Source: an uncultured Altererythrobacter sp.
Lineage (GTDB): Bacteria; Pseudomonadota; Alphaproteobacteria; Sphingomonadales; Sphingomonadaceae
Direction of reading: 5' to 3'
Length of the DNA stretch: 64,000 bases
Assembly (NCBI GenBank): GCA_913056125.1
Contig: CAJXNC010000002.1
Coordinates: forward strand, 372,001 to 436,000
Made by a program: the position numbers and the translations under genes. Positions 46,840-56,190 of this stretch are shown piece by piece (position 1 is the first letter of the stretch; every line of letters starts with the position of its first letter). The notes beneath the pieces were generated by a model that saw only the letters and a program-made list of their open reading frames with translations, ran no database searches and was not told the DNA's origin.

Positions 46840-49368
46840 TCAGTAGAAACCGCCCTGCTCTTCGACGAAATTTTCCGGACTGTTGGTATTGGCCGGGATC
46901 GCCGAGTTGGCACCATCGCGCATGCGTCGCAATTGCGCCAGCACAAGCTCGCGCATCGCATCGATCTCTTCCTGCTGGCCGCCGCGACGCGGCTCGGTAT
47001 CGGGCTTGAAGGCCTCCCAGATGACACCGGATAGCGGGTCGTCGGTCGGCCATGCATCGAAGACGCGGCTGCCCGTTCGGCGATCGATCCGCACCATGCG
47101 CACGCCTTCGGGAGCCGTAAACGGACGCCCGCTCCAGCGATCGCGCGTTTCTTCCACGAACTGCTTGAAGATCGGGGCCGCCGTATTGCCGCCTTCGATC
47201 CAGCCACCGAGATTGCGGGGCTGGTCGTAGCCGAGATAGGTGCCCGCCACGATGTCGGGAGACCCGCCCATGAACCAGGCATTGGTCGGACCGCTAGTGG
47301 TGCCGGTCTTTCCGAAAAGCGGAATTCCGAGCGGGCGCAGCCTGGTAGCGGTACCGCGCTGGACAACGCCTTCAAGCATGTGGACGATCTGGAAAGCTGT
47401 GCGCGGATCCATCACCTGCCTGCCGGTCGGCCTGAGCCGCGGCATGGCCGAACCGTCCCATTCCGCCATGTTGCAGTTCGGGCATTCGCGCTCATCTGCG
47501 CGCCAAATCACCTTGCCATCACGATCCTGGATGAAATCGATAAGCGTCGGCTCGTTCAACCGCCCATGATTGACCAGCGCCGAATAGGCATTGACCATGC
47601 GCAACACGGTCGTATCGCCCGATCCCAGTGCCATGGCGGGATAGGCCGGGTAGGTACCCGGTTCGGCAATTTCCACCCGTTCGAACGTATCGATGACGTT
47701 TTCCATCCCGCTATCCATGGCGATATGAACCGTCATCAGGTTCTTGGACTGCTCAAGCCCGTAGCGCATCGGGTGTTCGCCGCCGCCTACGGAATTGCCG
47801 AAATTGGTAAAGCAATGTTCGCCCAGATTGGCGCCCTGATAGTAGCAATACTGGCTGTCCGGGACCATGGTCGCAGGCGTCATCCCGTTCTCGAGGCCGG
47901 TAGCGTAGACGAAAGGCTTGATGGTCGATCCGGGCTGGCGATTGGCCTGCGTCGCGCGATTGAAATCGCCCAGGCGACTGTCGAAACCGCCCTGCATGGC
48001 AAGCACGCGCCCGGTCGAGGGATCCTGTGCCACGAAGCCGCCGGAGACTGTTGGTACTGTACGCAGGCGGTAGCCACCATCGGCGGGAGAAACGGCAATC
48101 ACGTCACCGACCTTCAGCGCATCGGGCACGCCTGACAGCGGACCTTCATTGCCATCGGTGAACCCTACCGTCGCAGAACCACCGACACGCTGGGTCACGA
48201 CACCGATCCGCCAGTCTTCGTAATTGATCGAGATGTAGGAGCTGGCGAGCTGTTGCTTCAAATCGCCATTGGCCGGATTGATCGTGGCGATCGGGCCGGA
48301 CCAGCCCCTGTTGCCGTGATAGCGCAAAAGCGCCGCACGCAACGAATTGCGCGCTGCATCCTGCATTTCGGTATCGAGCGATGTCCGCACCCATAGACCA
48401 CCGGCATACACGCTGTGCGGGCCGTCCTCGGCCTCTTCACCATAAAGCCCGATCAGCTGGCGGCGCACTTCCTCCAGGAAATAACCCGCATCGGCCGAAC
48501 GGCTCCGGCGCTGCCCCTGGACGATACCAAGCGGCATGGCCTTGGCCGCATCGCGCTCGGCAGCACTGATGTGGCCATTGTCCTCCATCTGGTCGAGCAC
48601 GATGTTGCGGCGCACCCGCGCCTCACCGTAATTCGCTTCGCGGCTATAGGTTTCCGGCGCCTTGGGCAGGATCGCCAGATAGGCCATCTCATGCAGTTCG
48701 AGTTCGTCCACATCCTTGTCGAAATAGGCAAGCGCGGCGGCCTGGACGCCGAAACTGCGCCGGCCAAGCGGTATCTCGTTGAGATAGAGGGTGATAATTT
48801 CTTCTTTGGAGAGCACGCTCTCGATGCGCGTCGCGAGGATCATCTCGCGCAGTTTGCGGATGATCGAATAGTCGTCGTTCAGCAGGATGTTCTTGGCCAC
48901 CTGCTGGGTGATGGTCGAACCGCCCACCGCCCGCTCATTGGTGCCGATCTTGCTGACATAGTCGATGACTGCACCGACGAAGCCACCGGCATCGATGCCA
49001 CCATGGCTCCAGAAGGTCTTGTCCTCCGCCGACGTGTAGGCATTGACCAGCTGTGTCGGCAGGTCCTTGTACTGCAGTTCTATACGCCGCTCTCGCTCGT
49101 AGCGGTGGACGATCTCACCATCGACGCCGCGCACCACGGTGGGCAGGTTCGGTTCGTAATCGAGCAAGTTTTCCGCATCGGGCAGGTCACGCGCAAGCAG
49201 GAACCAGCCCGCAACCAGCACCAGGAAGCCTGCGGCCAGAACCCAGAAGCCGATGCGAAACTTGCGGCTCGCCTGCCAGCTCCTGTCAAACCATGCCGAA
49301 AGGTTCGCTAGCATGCGGCGAACCTCTCTCAGCCAGTGCTGTGCCTTGTCTTGTGCGATGTGCGACAT
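46840..49368 (-). CDS. mrcA: Penicillin-binding protein 1A
   Basis: A bifunctional glycosyltransferase/transpeptidase of peptidoglycan synthesis, 842 residues with one N-terminal TM helix (about 40-60). Glycosyltransferase motifs: SAEDKTFWSHGGID, GGSTITQQVAKN and KEEIITLYLNEIPLGRRSFGVQAAA. Transpeptidase motifs: SxxK in RQPGSTIKPFVYAT, SxN in LEQSKNLM and KTG in FGKTGTTSGPTNAWF. An OB-like insert lies between them. In the same strand block as the amidase upstream, consistent with a cell-wall group. Confidence 0.95.
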   Translation of the reverse strand: MSHIAQDKAQHWLREVRRMLANLSAWFDRSWQASRKFRIGFWVLAAGFLVLVAGWFLLARDLPDAENLLDYEPNLPTVVRGVDGEIVHRYERERRIELQYKDLPTQLVNAYTSAEDKTFWSHGGIDAGGFVGAVIDYVSKIGTNERAVGGSTITQQVAKNILLNDDYSIIRKLREMILATRIESVLSKEEIITLYLNEIPLGRRSFGVQAAALAYFDKDVDELELHEMAYLAILPKAPETYSREANYGEARVRRNIVLDQMEDNGHISAAERDAAKAMPLGIVQGQRRSRSADAGYFLEEVRRQLIGLYGEEAEDGPHSVYAGGLWVRTSLDTEMQDAARNSLRAALLRYHGNRGWSGPIATINPANGDLKQQLASSYISINYEDWRIGVVTQRVGGSATVGFTDGNEGPLSGVPDALKVGDVIAVSPADGGYRLRTVPTVSGGFVAQDPSTGRVLAMQGGFDSRLGDFNRATQANRQPGSTIKPFVYATGLENGMTPATMVPDSQYCYYQGANLGEHCFTNFGNSVGGGEHPMRYGLEQSKNLMTVHIAMDSGMENVIDTFERVEIAEPGTYPAYPAMALGSGDTTVLRMVNAYSALVNHGRLNEPTLIDFIQDRDGKVIWRADERECPNCNMAEWDGSAMPRLRPTGRQVMDPRTAFQIVHMLEGVVQRGTATRLRPLGIPLFGKTGTTSGPTNAWFMGGSPDIVAGTYLGYDQPRNLGGWIEGGNTAAPIFKQFVEETRDRWSGRPFTAPEGVRMVRIDRRTGSRVFDAWPTDDPLSGVIWEAFKPDTEPRRGGQQEEIDAMRELVLAQLRRMRDGANSAIPANTNSPENFVEEQGGFY

Positions 49369-49440
49369 GTCTGCCTTCTAGCATGACGCAAAAGGATGGC
49401 GCCAGAATGAATAGCCCGTGATCGACGGGATTTGCGGGGA

Positions 49441-50325
49441 TCAGGCCGCTTCCTCTGCCACGCTCCGTGTTGCCATGAAGATCCGTACCGCGCGCGCCAG
49501 TGCCAACGCGAAGCTGCGCTGTCCTTCATGCGAGGCAAGACGCCGCGCTTCGCGCGAATTGGAGATAAAGCCTGCCTCGAACAGGACGGAAGGCACGTCG
49601 GGCGCGCGGAGAACTCCCAGCGCAGCGGAGCGCAAGGGCTGTGGATGGAAGGCCATCTCCTCTTCGCCTTCACGCAGGATGAGCTGCGCGAATTCCAGAG
49701 AGTCTGCCGATGTGCGGCGTTGCGAGAGTTCGACCAGTATCGCGTTCACGCTTTCGCTCTGGCCGGACATCACCACGCCGTTCACGACATCAGCCTCGTT
49801 TTCCCGGGCGGCGAAACGGGCCGCAGCCTCGGAAGACGCCTCGTCGGAGAGCGTGTAGATACTGGCGCCGCTCACTTCGCCCTGCTCACCCGCTGAATCG
49901 GCATGTATCGAAATGAACAGGTCTGCGCCCAGGCCGCGGGCAATCGCGACACGCTCTGCCAGTGCCAGGTAGCGGTCGTCGTCCCGCGTCATCGCAACGC
50001 GTATGCCGCCTTCAGTCAGCAGTTGATCGCGCAGCATGCGCGCCAGCGCCAGCACGACGGTCTTCTCGCGATAGGACGTACCTACGGCGCCGGGGTCATG
50101 CCCGCCATGCCCGGCATCGATAACCAGCAACGGCCTGTCCTGATCGTCCGGTCCCTGTATCTCCGGCAAGGCCAGCGTCGTACCCGGCTCTGCCAGTTCG
50201 AGAGTGATGACATATTCACGGCCGAGATAGGGAACCGGAATGGCGCGCCCGAAGACGTAGAAGCCTGCCAGCAGGATTACCGGGAACAGGAACAGCAGCG
50301 CGATTTGCAGTCGGTACCAGAACAC
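49441..50325 (-). CDS. N-acetylmuramoyl-L-alanine amidase (Amidase_3)
   Basis: A zinc amidase that cleaves peptide stems from peptidoglycan glycan strands, 294 residues. An uncleaved-looking N-terminal TM helix (about 5-25) anchors it. The Zn and catalytic residues are seen in LVIDAGHGGHDPGAVG (His), SYREKTVVL (Glu), FISIHADS (His) and VLFEAGFISN (catalytic Glu). It lacks an AMIN domain, unlike E. coli AmiC. It lies 72 nt upstream of mrcA and is divergent from rne. Confidence 0.92.
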   Translation of the reverse strand: MFWYRLQIALLFLFPVILLAGFYVFGRAIPVPYLGREYVITLELAEPGTTLALPEIQGPDDQDRPLLVIDAGHGGHDPGAVGTSYREKTVVLALARMLRDQLLTEGGIRVAMTRDDDRYLALAERVAIARGLGADLFISIHADSAGEQGEVSGASIYTLSDEASSEAAARFAARENEADVVNGVVMSGQSESVNAILVELSQRRTSADSLEFAQLILREGEEEMAFHPQPLRSAALGVLRAPDVPSVLFEAGFISNSREARRLASHEGQRSFALALARAVRIFMATRSVAEEAA

Positions 50326-50791
50326 GTAACGAGCCTACCCAGCCATTTCCGGCGTTTCCCTCGATCTATTACCCTAATCCAAGGGAAATTTACCTTAACG
50401 CGCAATATGGTTGCCGATGCTTTCCCCAAATGCTAGCCCTTCACGAGCCCGGGGCAAACTTGTCTTGCGGCCTCTCCGGAACGTCATTCCTGACCATTCC
50501 GGCAATGATTACAGGTTGATGCCACAATGAGAAGCCAGAGCCCCGTCGCCAGAGCGCAATCAGTCGATTGTCGTATGGCGTCGGTAGCCCGAGCGCAGAC
50601 GCAAACCCTGCGCCTTCCCTTTGTGACAGACACATTCCGCAGCGCCATCCGCCAGCACAGCAGCGGACGCGCCCAATATCCTTCCTCTGCAGCGCGCGCA
50701 CTCAAGCCCGCCGCACGGGAAATTCACACATGTCGGCATGCCTCGCAGACGATCGCGTCTCGGCGGGGATTCCATGCCTGGAGAAAATTCA
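50326..50791 (+). other. 466 nt non-coding region upstream of rne, probable long 5' leader
   Basis: No convincing gene is seen; the short open frames here lack ribosome binding sites and family-like sequence. It separates divergent amidase and rne genes. Two small hairpins lie in the rne half: GCGCAG/CTGCGC (50593-50613) and AGACG/CGTCT (50747-50760), the second about 30 nt before the start. RNase E messages are known to have long, self-regulating leaders in other bacteria, so an rne 5' UTR is a reasonable inference. Confidence 0.4.
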
Positions 50792-53497
50792 ATGGCAACG
50801 CGCATGTTGATCGATGCGCGCCACCCGGAAGAAACCCGGGTGGCGGTGCTCAAAGGCAACCGGATTGAGGAATTCGACTTCGAATCTGCTGAACACAAGC
50901 AGATCAAGGGCAATATCTATCTCGCCAAGGTTACCCGCGTAGAACCCAGCCTGCAGGCTGCATTCGTCGATTTCGGCGGCAATCGGCACGGCTTCCTCGC
51001 ATTCAGCGAGATCCACCCCGACTATTACCAGATCCCTGCCGAGGATCGGGCCGCACTGCTCGCCGAGGAGCAGGCCCACGCCGAGGAAGAAGCTGCTCTC
51101 CGCGCTGCCGAGGACGAGGATGACGATCTCGACGAAGATGTCATCGACGATCGCGACGACGAAGACGAGGACGAAGCCGGCGTCGAGGAAATCGACACGT
51201 CCGAAAAGGACGATGTCGCCACGATAGAGGACGGCCAGCTCGCCAATGGCGAGGAAGCGGAAACCGAAGAAGCTTCTTCCGAAGACGAAGCTGCCAGCGA
51301 AGACGAGGCTGAAGAGGCGTCGGACGAAAGCGAAGAAGATTCCGGTGAAGAGGGTTCCGGCTCCCGCTCTTCGCGCGGACGTCGCGGACGCGGTCGCCGC
51401 CAGGGTCGCCGCGGCAGCCGCGCCAAGGAAATGGACGAGCTGCGGGCGAAGCGCCAGGCACTTCGCCGCCGCTACAAGATCCAGGACGTCATCCAGCGCC
51501 GCCAGGTACTGTTGGTGCAAGTCGTCAAGGAAGAGCGCGGCAACAAGGGTGCTGCCCTCACCACCTACCTTTCGCTGGCCGGCCGCTATTGCGTGCTGAT
51601 GCCCAATTCCAGCCATGGTGGCGGAATTTCTCGCAAGATTTCAAACGGTTCGGATCGCAAGCGCCTTAAGCAGATCGTTTCCGAACTGAGCCTGCCCAAG
51701 AGCATGGGCCTGATCGTTCGCACCGCAGGCCTGCAGCGCACCAAGACCGAGATCAAGCGCGACTTCGATTATCTCGCCCGCCTGTGGGACGAGATTCGCG
51801 AGAACACGCTGACATCCTCCGCACCGGCACTGATCCATTCGGATTCGGACCTGATAAAGCGCGCCATTCGCGACATCTACAATCGCGAGATCGAGGAAGT
51901 CGTGGTCGAGGGCGAGGAAGGGTATCGCTCCGCCAAGGATTTCATGAAGCTGCTCATGCCGAGCCATGCGCGACGCGTGAAAGCCTATTCCGACCCCGTG
52001 CCGCTGTTCCAGCGCTACGGCGCGGAAGACCAGCTTTCGGCCATGTATGAACCGGTCGTGCAGCTCAAATCGGGCGGCTATCTGGTCATCAATCCGACTG
52101 AAGCGCTCGTTTCGATCGACATCAACTCGGGCCGTTCCACCAAAGAACACGGCATCGAGCAGACGGCACTCCATACAAATCTCGAGGCGGCGCGCGAAAT
52201 TGCCCGCCAGTTGCGCCTGCGCGACATGGCCGGCCTAGTCGTGATCGACTTCATCGACATGGAGCACAATTCCAACGTCCGCAAAGTCGAGCGGGCGATG
52301 AAGGATGCGCTCAAGAATGACCGCGCGCGCATCCAGGTGGGCCGCATTTCCGGCTTCGGCCTGATGGAAATGAGCCGCCAGCGCCTGCGCACCGGCGTGC
52401 TCGAGGCGACAACGCGCTCCTGCCCGCATTGCGACGGCACCGGCCTGGTCCGTACCGCCTCTTCTGCCGGCCTGTCTGCGCTCCGCCTGATCGAGGACGA
52501 AGCAGCCAAGGGCAAAGGCACGGTAATCACACTCTACGCTTCCACCGAAGCTGCCGTTTACCTGCTCAACGCCAAGCGCGCCGACCTCGCCGAGATCGAA
52601 CAGCGTTATGGCGTTTCGGTTGAAGTGGTTCCCGAGGGCGAGGATGAAGGTGCCAAGATGCGCGTCTCTTCCTCCGGCCCGCGCCCGACCGAGGCCCCGA
52701 AATTCGAACCGATCGTCGACGATGACGACGGAATCGAGATCGAGGATGACGAAGATGATGACACCACGTCCGAGGAAGACGATGACGGCGAACCGCGCAA
52801 GAAGCGCCGCCGCCGTCGACGCGGAGGACGTGGTCGGAACCGCAATCGCAATCGCGACGAGCAGGACGAGGACAGCGCCTCTGCCGACCAGGATGGCGAC
52901 GATGAGCAAGCCGAAGGCGAAGACCGCTCTTCCGATGAAGAAACCTCCGACGAAGAGAAGCCTCGCAAGCGTCGCCGCCGCGGAGGCCGTGGCCGAGGCC
53001 GCCGCAGGCAGGACAGTGACGATGAAGGCGCATCGGACGAAGACGCTGTAAGCACAGAAGAATCCGGATCCGAAGCGCCGGAAGAAGCGCCTGCCGAGGA
53101 AGCTGGCGAAGAGGAGGCGAAGCCCAAACGCCGCTCGCGTCGCAAGAAGCCCGCCGCAAGCGAGACTGAAGAGGCCGGCGAAAGTTCCGGAGAAAAAACG
53201 CCCGAAGCCGAAACCAGCGAGGAAAAGCCCAAGCGCCGCACTCGCCGGAAGAAGCCCGCGGACAGCAAAGCCGAAGTAACGGAAGAACCGGCCGAAGCCG
53301 TTGTCGAAGCAGACGAAGCCAAGCCCAAGCGTTCCTCGCGAAAGACCAAGGCCGAAAAGCCCGCGGAAACCGCCAGCGAAGCACCGGTCGAAGCTGCTAA
53401 CGACGCCAATGGCGACACGCAGGATGCAGCCGACGGCGATGCGGACGATGGTGACGCGAAGCGCGGCGGTTGGTGGCAACGCACGTTCGGCAACTGA
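50792..53497 (+). CDS. rne: Ribonuclease E
   Basis: The main endoribonuclease of mRNA decay and rRNA processing, 901 residues. The S1 domain starts KGNIYLAKVTRVEPSLQAAFVDFGG but is interrupted by about 140 residues of acidic then Arg/Gly-rich sequence before resuming at VQVVKEERGNKGAALTTYLSL. The RNase-H-like and DNase-I-like core follows, with SIDINSGR, VIDFIDM metal-binding segments and the Zn-link CPHCDGTG. From about 620 the C-terminus alternates acidic blocks with basic ones such as KKRRRRRRGGRG, the presumed RNA- and degradosome-binding scaffold. The ATG at 50792 has GGAG nearby; earlier in-frame ATGs at 50738 and 50774 are less likely. Confidence 0.95.
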   Translation: MATRMLIDARHPEETRVAVLKGNRIEEFDFESAEHKQIKGNIYLAKVTRVEPSLQAAFVDFGGNRHGFLAFSEIHPDYYQIPAEDRAALLAEEQAHAEEEAALRAAEDEDDDLDEDVIDDRDDEDEDEAGVEEIDTSEKDDVATIEDGQLANGEEAETEEASSEDEAASEDEAEEASDESEEDSGEEGSGSRSSRGRRGRGRRQGRRGSRAKEMDELRAKRQALRRRYKIQDVIQRRQVLLVQVVKEERGNKGAALTTYLSLAGRYCVLMPNSSHGGGISRKISNGSDRKRLKQIVSELSLPKSMGLIVRTAGLQRTKTEIKRDFDYLARLWDEIRENTLTSSAPALIHSDSDLIKRAIRDIYNREIEEVVVEGEEGYRSAKDFMKLLMPSHARRVKAYSDPVPLFQRYGAEDQLSAMYEPVVQLKSGGYLVINPTEALVSIDINSGRSTKEHGIEQTALHTNLEAAREIARQLRLRDMAGLVVIDFIDMEHNSNVRKVERAMKDALKNDRARIQVGRISGFGLMEMSRQRLRTGVLEATTRSCPHCDGTGLVRTASSAGLSALRLIEDEAAKGKGTVITLYASTEAAVYLLNAKRADLAEIEQRYGVSVEVVPEGEDEGAKMRVSSSGPRPTEAPKFEPIVDDDDGIEIEDDEDDDTTSEEDDDGEPRKKRRRRRRGGRGRNRNRNRDEQDEDSASADQDGDDEQAEGEDRSSDEETSDEEKPRKRRRRGGRGRGRRRQDSDDEGASDEDAVSTEESGSEAPEEAPAEEAGEEEAKPKRRSRRKKPAASETEEAGESSGEKTPEAETSEEKPKRRTRRKKPADSKAEVTEEPAEAVVEADEAKPKRSSRKTKAEKPAETASEAPVEAANDANGDTQDAADGDADDGDAKRGGWWQRTFGN

Positions 53498-53523
53498 TCG
53501 ACGGACATCGCAGGAGACCCCGC

Positions 53524-54351
53524 ATGGACCCGCAACCGGTCACGATCATCGTGCTTGCCGCGCAGCGCACGGGCGTGGTCAATCCCCTCGCCAGCCGCGC
53601 CGGCGTCAGCCACAAATGCCTCGTGCCGATCTGCGAACGACCGCTGATCGCGCATGTGCTGGAAACGCTCACCACGCTTCCCGCCATTCGCGAAATCCGC
53701 GTGGTGCTGGAGCCCGATGGTCAGGAAGAAGTCGACCAAGTGATCACGCCTTTCCGTGAACGCGGAACACCGATCACTTTGGTCGATAGCGATCCAAACA
53801 TCGTTGAGAGCGTATTGGTGGCAACAAAGGGGGAAGAAGGCCCCTTCATCATTACCACGGCAGACAATGTGCTGCTGACGCATGATGGTTTCGAGCAGGT
53901 CCGTGCCGCCTTGCGCGAGATGGACGGCGTGATCGGTGTCACGACCCGCGAGCGGGTCCACGCAGTGCACGAAAAGGGTCAACGCGGCTTCTACGAATTC
54001 AAGGATGCGGGCTATGCCAATTGCAACCTTTACGGACTGGCGAACCGCAAGGGGCTGAAGGCGGCGGAAATCTTCCGCGAAGGCGGGCAGTTCCAGGCCA
54101 ACAAGGGACGCATGGTACGCGCCTTCGGTTTGCTCAACATCCTGATGATGCGTTTCGGCCTCATAACCATGCCCGCCGGCCTTGCCCGTGCAGGTAAACG
54201 CTTTGGCGCCAAGCTGGCGCCCGTCATCTTCGAGGATGGTGCTCTGGCCATCGATGTCGACAATGAACGCACCTACGCGATTTGCGAATGGGTGCTGGGC
54301 AAGCGCCTGGGGATGAACATCCCCAGGCCCGAGATTGCGAACTGGAACTAG
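53524..54351 (+). CDS. MobA/GlmU-like NTP transferase domain protein
   Basis: A 275-residue single-domain nucleotidyltransferase. Its N-terminus TIIVLAAQRTGVVNPLASRAGVSHKCLVPICERPL corresponds to the nucleotide-binding LAAGxGxR...K signature, though the glycine-rich part is altered. Other fold segments are IREIRVVLEPDG, FIITTADNVLL (metal-binding Asp) and the late AIDVDNERTY. Substrate unknown: the motif set fits sugar-phosphate or polyol-phosphate cytidylyl/uridylyl transferases. AGGAG precedes the ATG, 26 nt after rne. Confidence 0.82.
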   Translation: MDPQPVTIIVLAAQRTGVVNPLASRAGVSHKCLVPICERPLIAHVLETLTTLPAIREIRVVLEPDGQEEVDQVITPFRERGTPITLVDSDPNIVESVLVATKGEEGPFIITTADNVLLTHDGFEQVRAALREMDGVIGVTTRERVHAVHEKGQRGFYEFKDAGYANCNLYGLANRKGLKAAEIFREGGQFQANKGRMVRAFGLLNILMMRFGLITMPAGLARAGKRFGAKLAPVIFEDGALAIDVDNERTYAICEWVLGKRLGMNIPRPEIANWN

Positions 54352-54352
54352 C

Positions 54353-54988
54353 TTACGCGCCGACTTTGCGCGCCACGCCCCATTCCATCCAGCCTGCCCA
54401 TTTGGGTGCCTTTTCAAAGTATTCCTGGCCAATCGGTTCAACTTCGAACCCGGCCGGACGGATTGCAGCGCCGATCTCTCGGGTCAGATGGCAATTGCCC
54501 ATCAACTTCTTCCAGACAGGCTCGATCCGGCGCTGCCATTTGGCCGGGCCCGGATCTGGCGCGTGGCCGTGTTCGAGATAGAGCAGGCGCCCACCCGGCT
54601 TGAGGATACGGCGCATTTCGGACAGCACGCGCGCCTGGTTATCGACCGAACACAACGTGTAGGTGCACACGACCGTATCGAAGCTGCCATCTCCGAACGG
54701 GATGTTCTCTCCTACACCCTGCCTCACATCGGCTTCCCAGCCATTGGCACGGGCGCGATCACGAGCACCTTCGAGCAAGGTCACGTTGGGATCAATACCG
54801 GCAAAGCTGGTCACCGCATCGCGATTGTAAAGAACCTGATTGTAGCCGCCGCCGCAGCCAATTTCGAAAACCTTGCCTTGTGCCAACGGCACAACCTGCT
54901 TGCGCAGCTCCGCAACTTCTTCCGATGCACATCCCGCCGCGACAATCTTCGGCAAGATCGTTTCATCGTACCAACGGCCGAAACCCAT
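54353..54988 (-). CDS. Class I SAM-dependent methyltransferase
   Basis: A 211-residue cytoplasmic methyltransferase of the UbiE/Methyltransf_11 type. Motif I is KVFEIGCGGGYNQ near residue 42, post-I FAGIDPN, motif IV FDTVVCTYTLCSVDNQ and motif VI LKPGGRLLYLEHG. The C-terminal part PGPAKWQRRIEPVWKKLMGNCHLTREI resembles METTL7/thiol- or phospholipid-methyltransferase-like proteins, but the substrate is not determinable. It is convergent with the NTP transferase gene, 1 nt apart. Confidence 0.85.
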   Translation of the reverse strand: MGFGRWYDETILPKIVAAGCASEEVAELRKQVVPLAQGKVFEIGCGGGYNQVLYNRDAVTSFAGIDPNVTLLEGARDRARANGWEADVRQGVGENIPFGDGSFDTVVCTYTLCSVDNQARVLSEMRRILKPGGRLLYLEHGHAPDPGPAKWQRRIEPVWKKLMGNCHLTREIGAAIRPAGFEVEPIGQEYFEKAPKWAGWMEWGVARKVGA

Positions 54989-55133
54989 TCTGTTATCCTT
55001 GTCCCCGTTTATCCGCAGACATTAACCCAATGCGCGAATTTGCAAATGGCAAATCGCTTTTCCGTGATTGCCAAGTTCGCGGCGCAGGCTTACGCGGGCG
55101 CAAAACAACAAAGATCCTTTTCGAGGACCCACC

Positions 55134-56150
55134 ATGGCCACAAATATCGAACCATTGCGCATTCCCGAGGAAGCCAAGGAGCGCGTTCGCATGCTCTTCA
55201 TGGCCAAGCATGCGTTGTGGGGCGGCGGGATGCACCCCGAAGACGGCAATCATGCGATCTATCACCACGAGGTGCGTACTACACTCGAGAATCTCGGGCT
55301 GAACCTGCAATTCGCCAATAGCTATGACGTGCTGTTCACGCGGCCCGATGTCGATTTCGTGTTCCCGCTGCTCAATCGCGGCGGCTTCGTGAATTCGGAA
55401 ATGCTGATCCCGATCCTGTGCAACATGCACCGCCTGCCCTATGTCGGCGCGATGCCCTTCCTGCGCGGCCTTGGAGACGACAAGTCCGTTTCCAAGCTGG
55501 TCTCGGTCCATGCCGGCGTGCCCACTGCCCCATGGTTCTGCTTTCGCCGCGGCGCACCGTTGGACGAGGCGAACCTGCCGCCTTCGCCCGATGGCCGCTG
55601 GGTGATCAAGCCCAATGCCAGTTCAGCCAGCTGGGCGATTTCCGATGCGTTCGACTGGAACGGCGTGACCAATGCCCTCGCCGACATTCACGGCCAGGGC
55701 CATGACGCCATCGTCGAACCTTATCTGGACGGCTACGACGTCCAGTGCGCCTTCATCACCATTCACGGCAAGCCCGTGGCCCTGCCGATGCTGTGGTATG
55801 AACGCGAGAACACACAGAAGCTGTGGACCTATTACGAGAAGCGCGACCTCGTGCCGAATACGGAAAAGGCTGCCCTCAAGCGTTTCGACCACCCTGAGCT
55901 AGCTCCGAAAATCGAGGAAATGGCCAAGAAGGTGGCGCAGGAATTCGTGCCCTTCGACTATGGCCGGATCGAGTTCCGCGTCGACCTCAAGAGCGGCGAC
56001 ATCAACTTCATCGAAATCAATCTCAACTGCAATTTGTGGTCGGAAAAGGTCATGGCCAAGGCTGCAGCACAGGCCGGATTCAGCCATGCAGACCTGATGG
56101 AGACAATTTGCGCCGAGGCCTGGACGCGGGCAGCCTTGATCGCTCCCTGA
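55134..56150 (+). CDS. Orphan ATP-grasp (D-Ala-D-Ala ligase-like) enzyme
   Basis: A 338-residue ATP-grasp protein. Segments in the usual order: DDKSVSKLVSVHAGVPTAPW, the ATP-binding Lys strand GRWVIKPNASSAS, the IVEPYLDGYDVQCAFITIHG strand, YGRIEFRVDLKSGDINFIEINLNCNLW with the metal-binding Glu and Asn, then AAAQAGFSHADLMETI. This fits D-alanine--D-alanine ligase relatives, but the N-terminal substrate region (FAKHALWGGGMHPEDGNHAIYHHEV-like) differs from Ddl and no mur genes are nearby. A different amino acid or peptide ligase is likely. GAGGA precedes the ATG at 55134. Confidence 0.78.
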   Translation: MATNIEPLRIPEEAKERVRMLFMAKHALWGGGMHPEDGNHAIYHHEVRTTLENLGLNLQFANSYDVLFTRPDVDFVFPLLNRGGFVNSEMLIPILCNMHRLPYVGAMPFLRGLGDDKSVSKLVSVHAGVPTAPWFCFRRGAPLDEANLPPSPDGRWVIKPNASSASWAISDAFDWNGVTNALADIHGQGHDAIVEPYLDGYDVQCAFITIHGKPVALPMLWYERENTQKLWTYYEKRDLVPNTEKAALKRFDHPELAPKIEEMAKKVAQEFVPFDYGRIEFRVDLKSGDINFIEINLNCNLWSEKVMAKAAAQAGFSHADLMETICAEAWTRAALIAP

Positions 56151-56190
56151 GGGGGCGATCCGAGGTCTCGCCAACAGGTAATCTGCAAGC

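Noticed and set aside
50441-50701. An 86-codon open frame on the minus strand in the amidase-rne gap
   Set aside because: No ribosome binding site, no hydrophobic or family pattern, and it crosses the presumed rne leader.
52606-54441. A 611-codon open frame antisense to the end of rne and the NTP transferase gene
   Set aside because: It is a mirror of GC-rich, repetitive codons; the product is low-complexity Ser/Arg/Ala with no family features, while the plus-strand genes have clear motifs.
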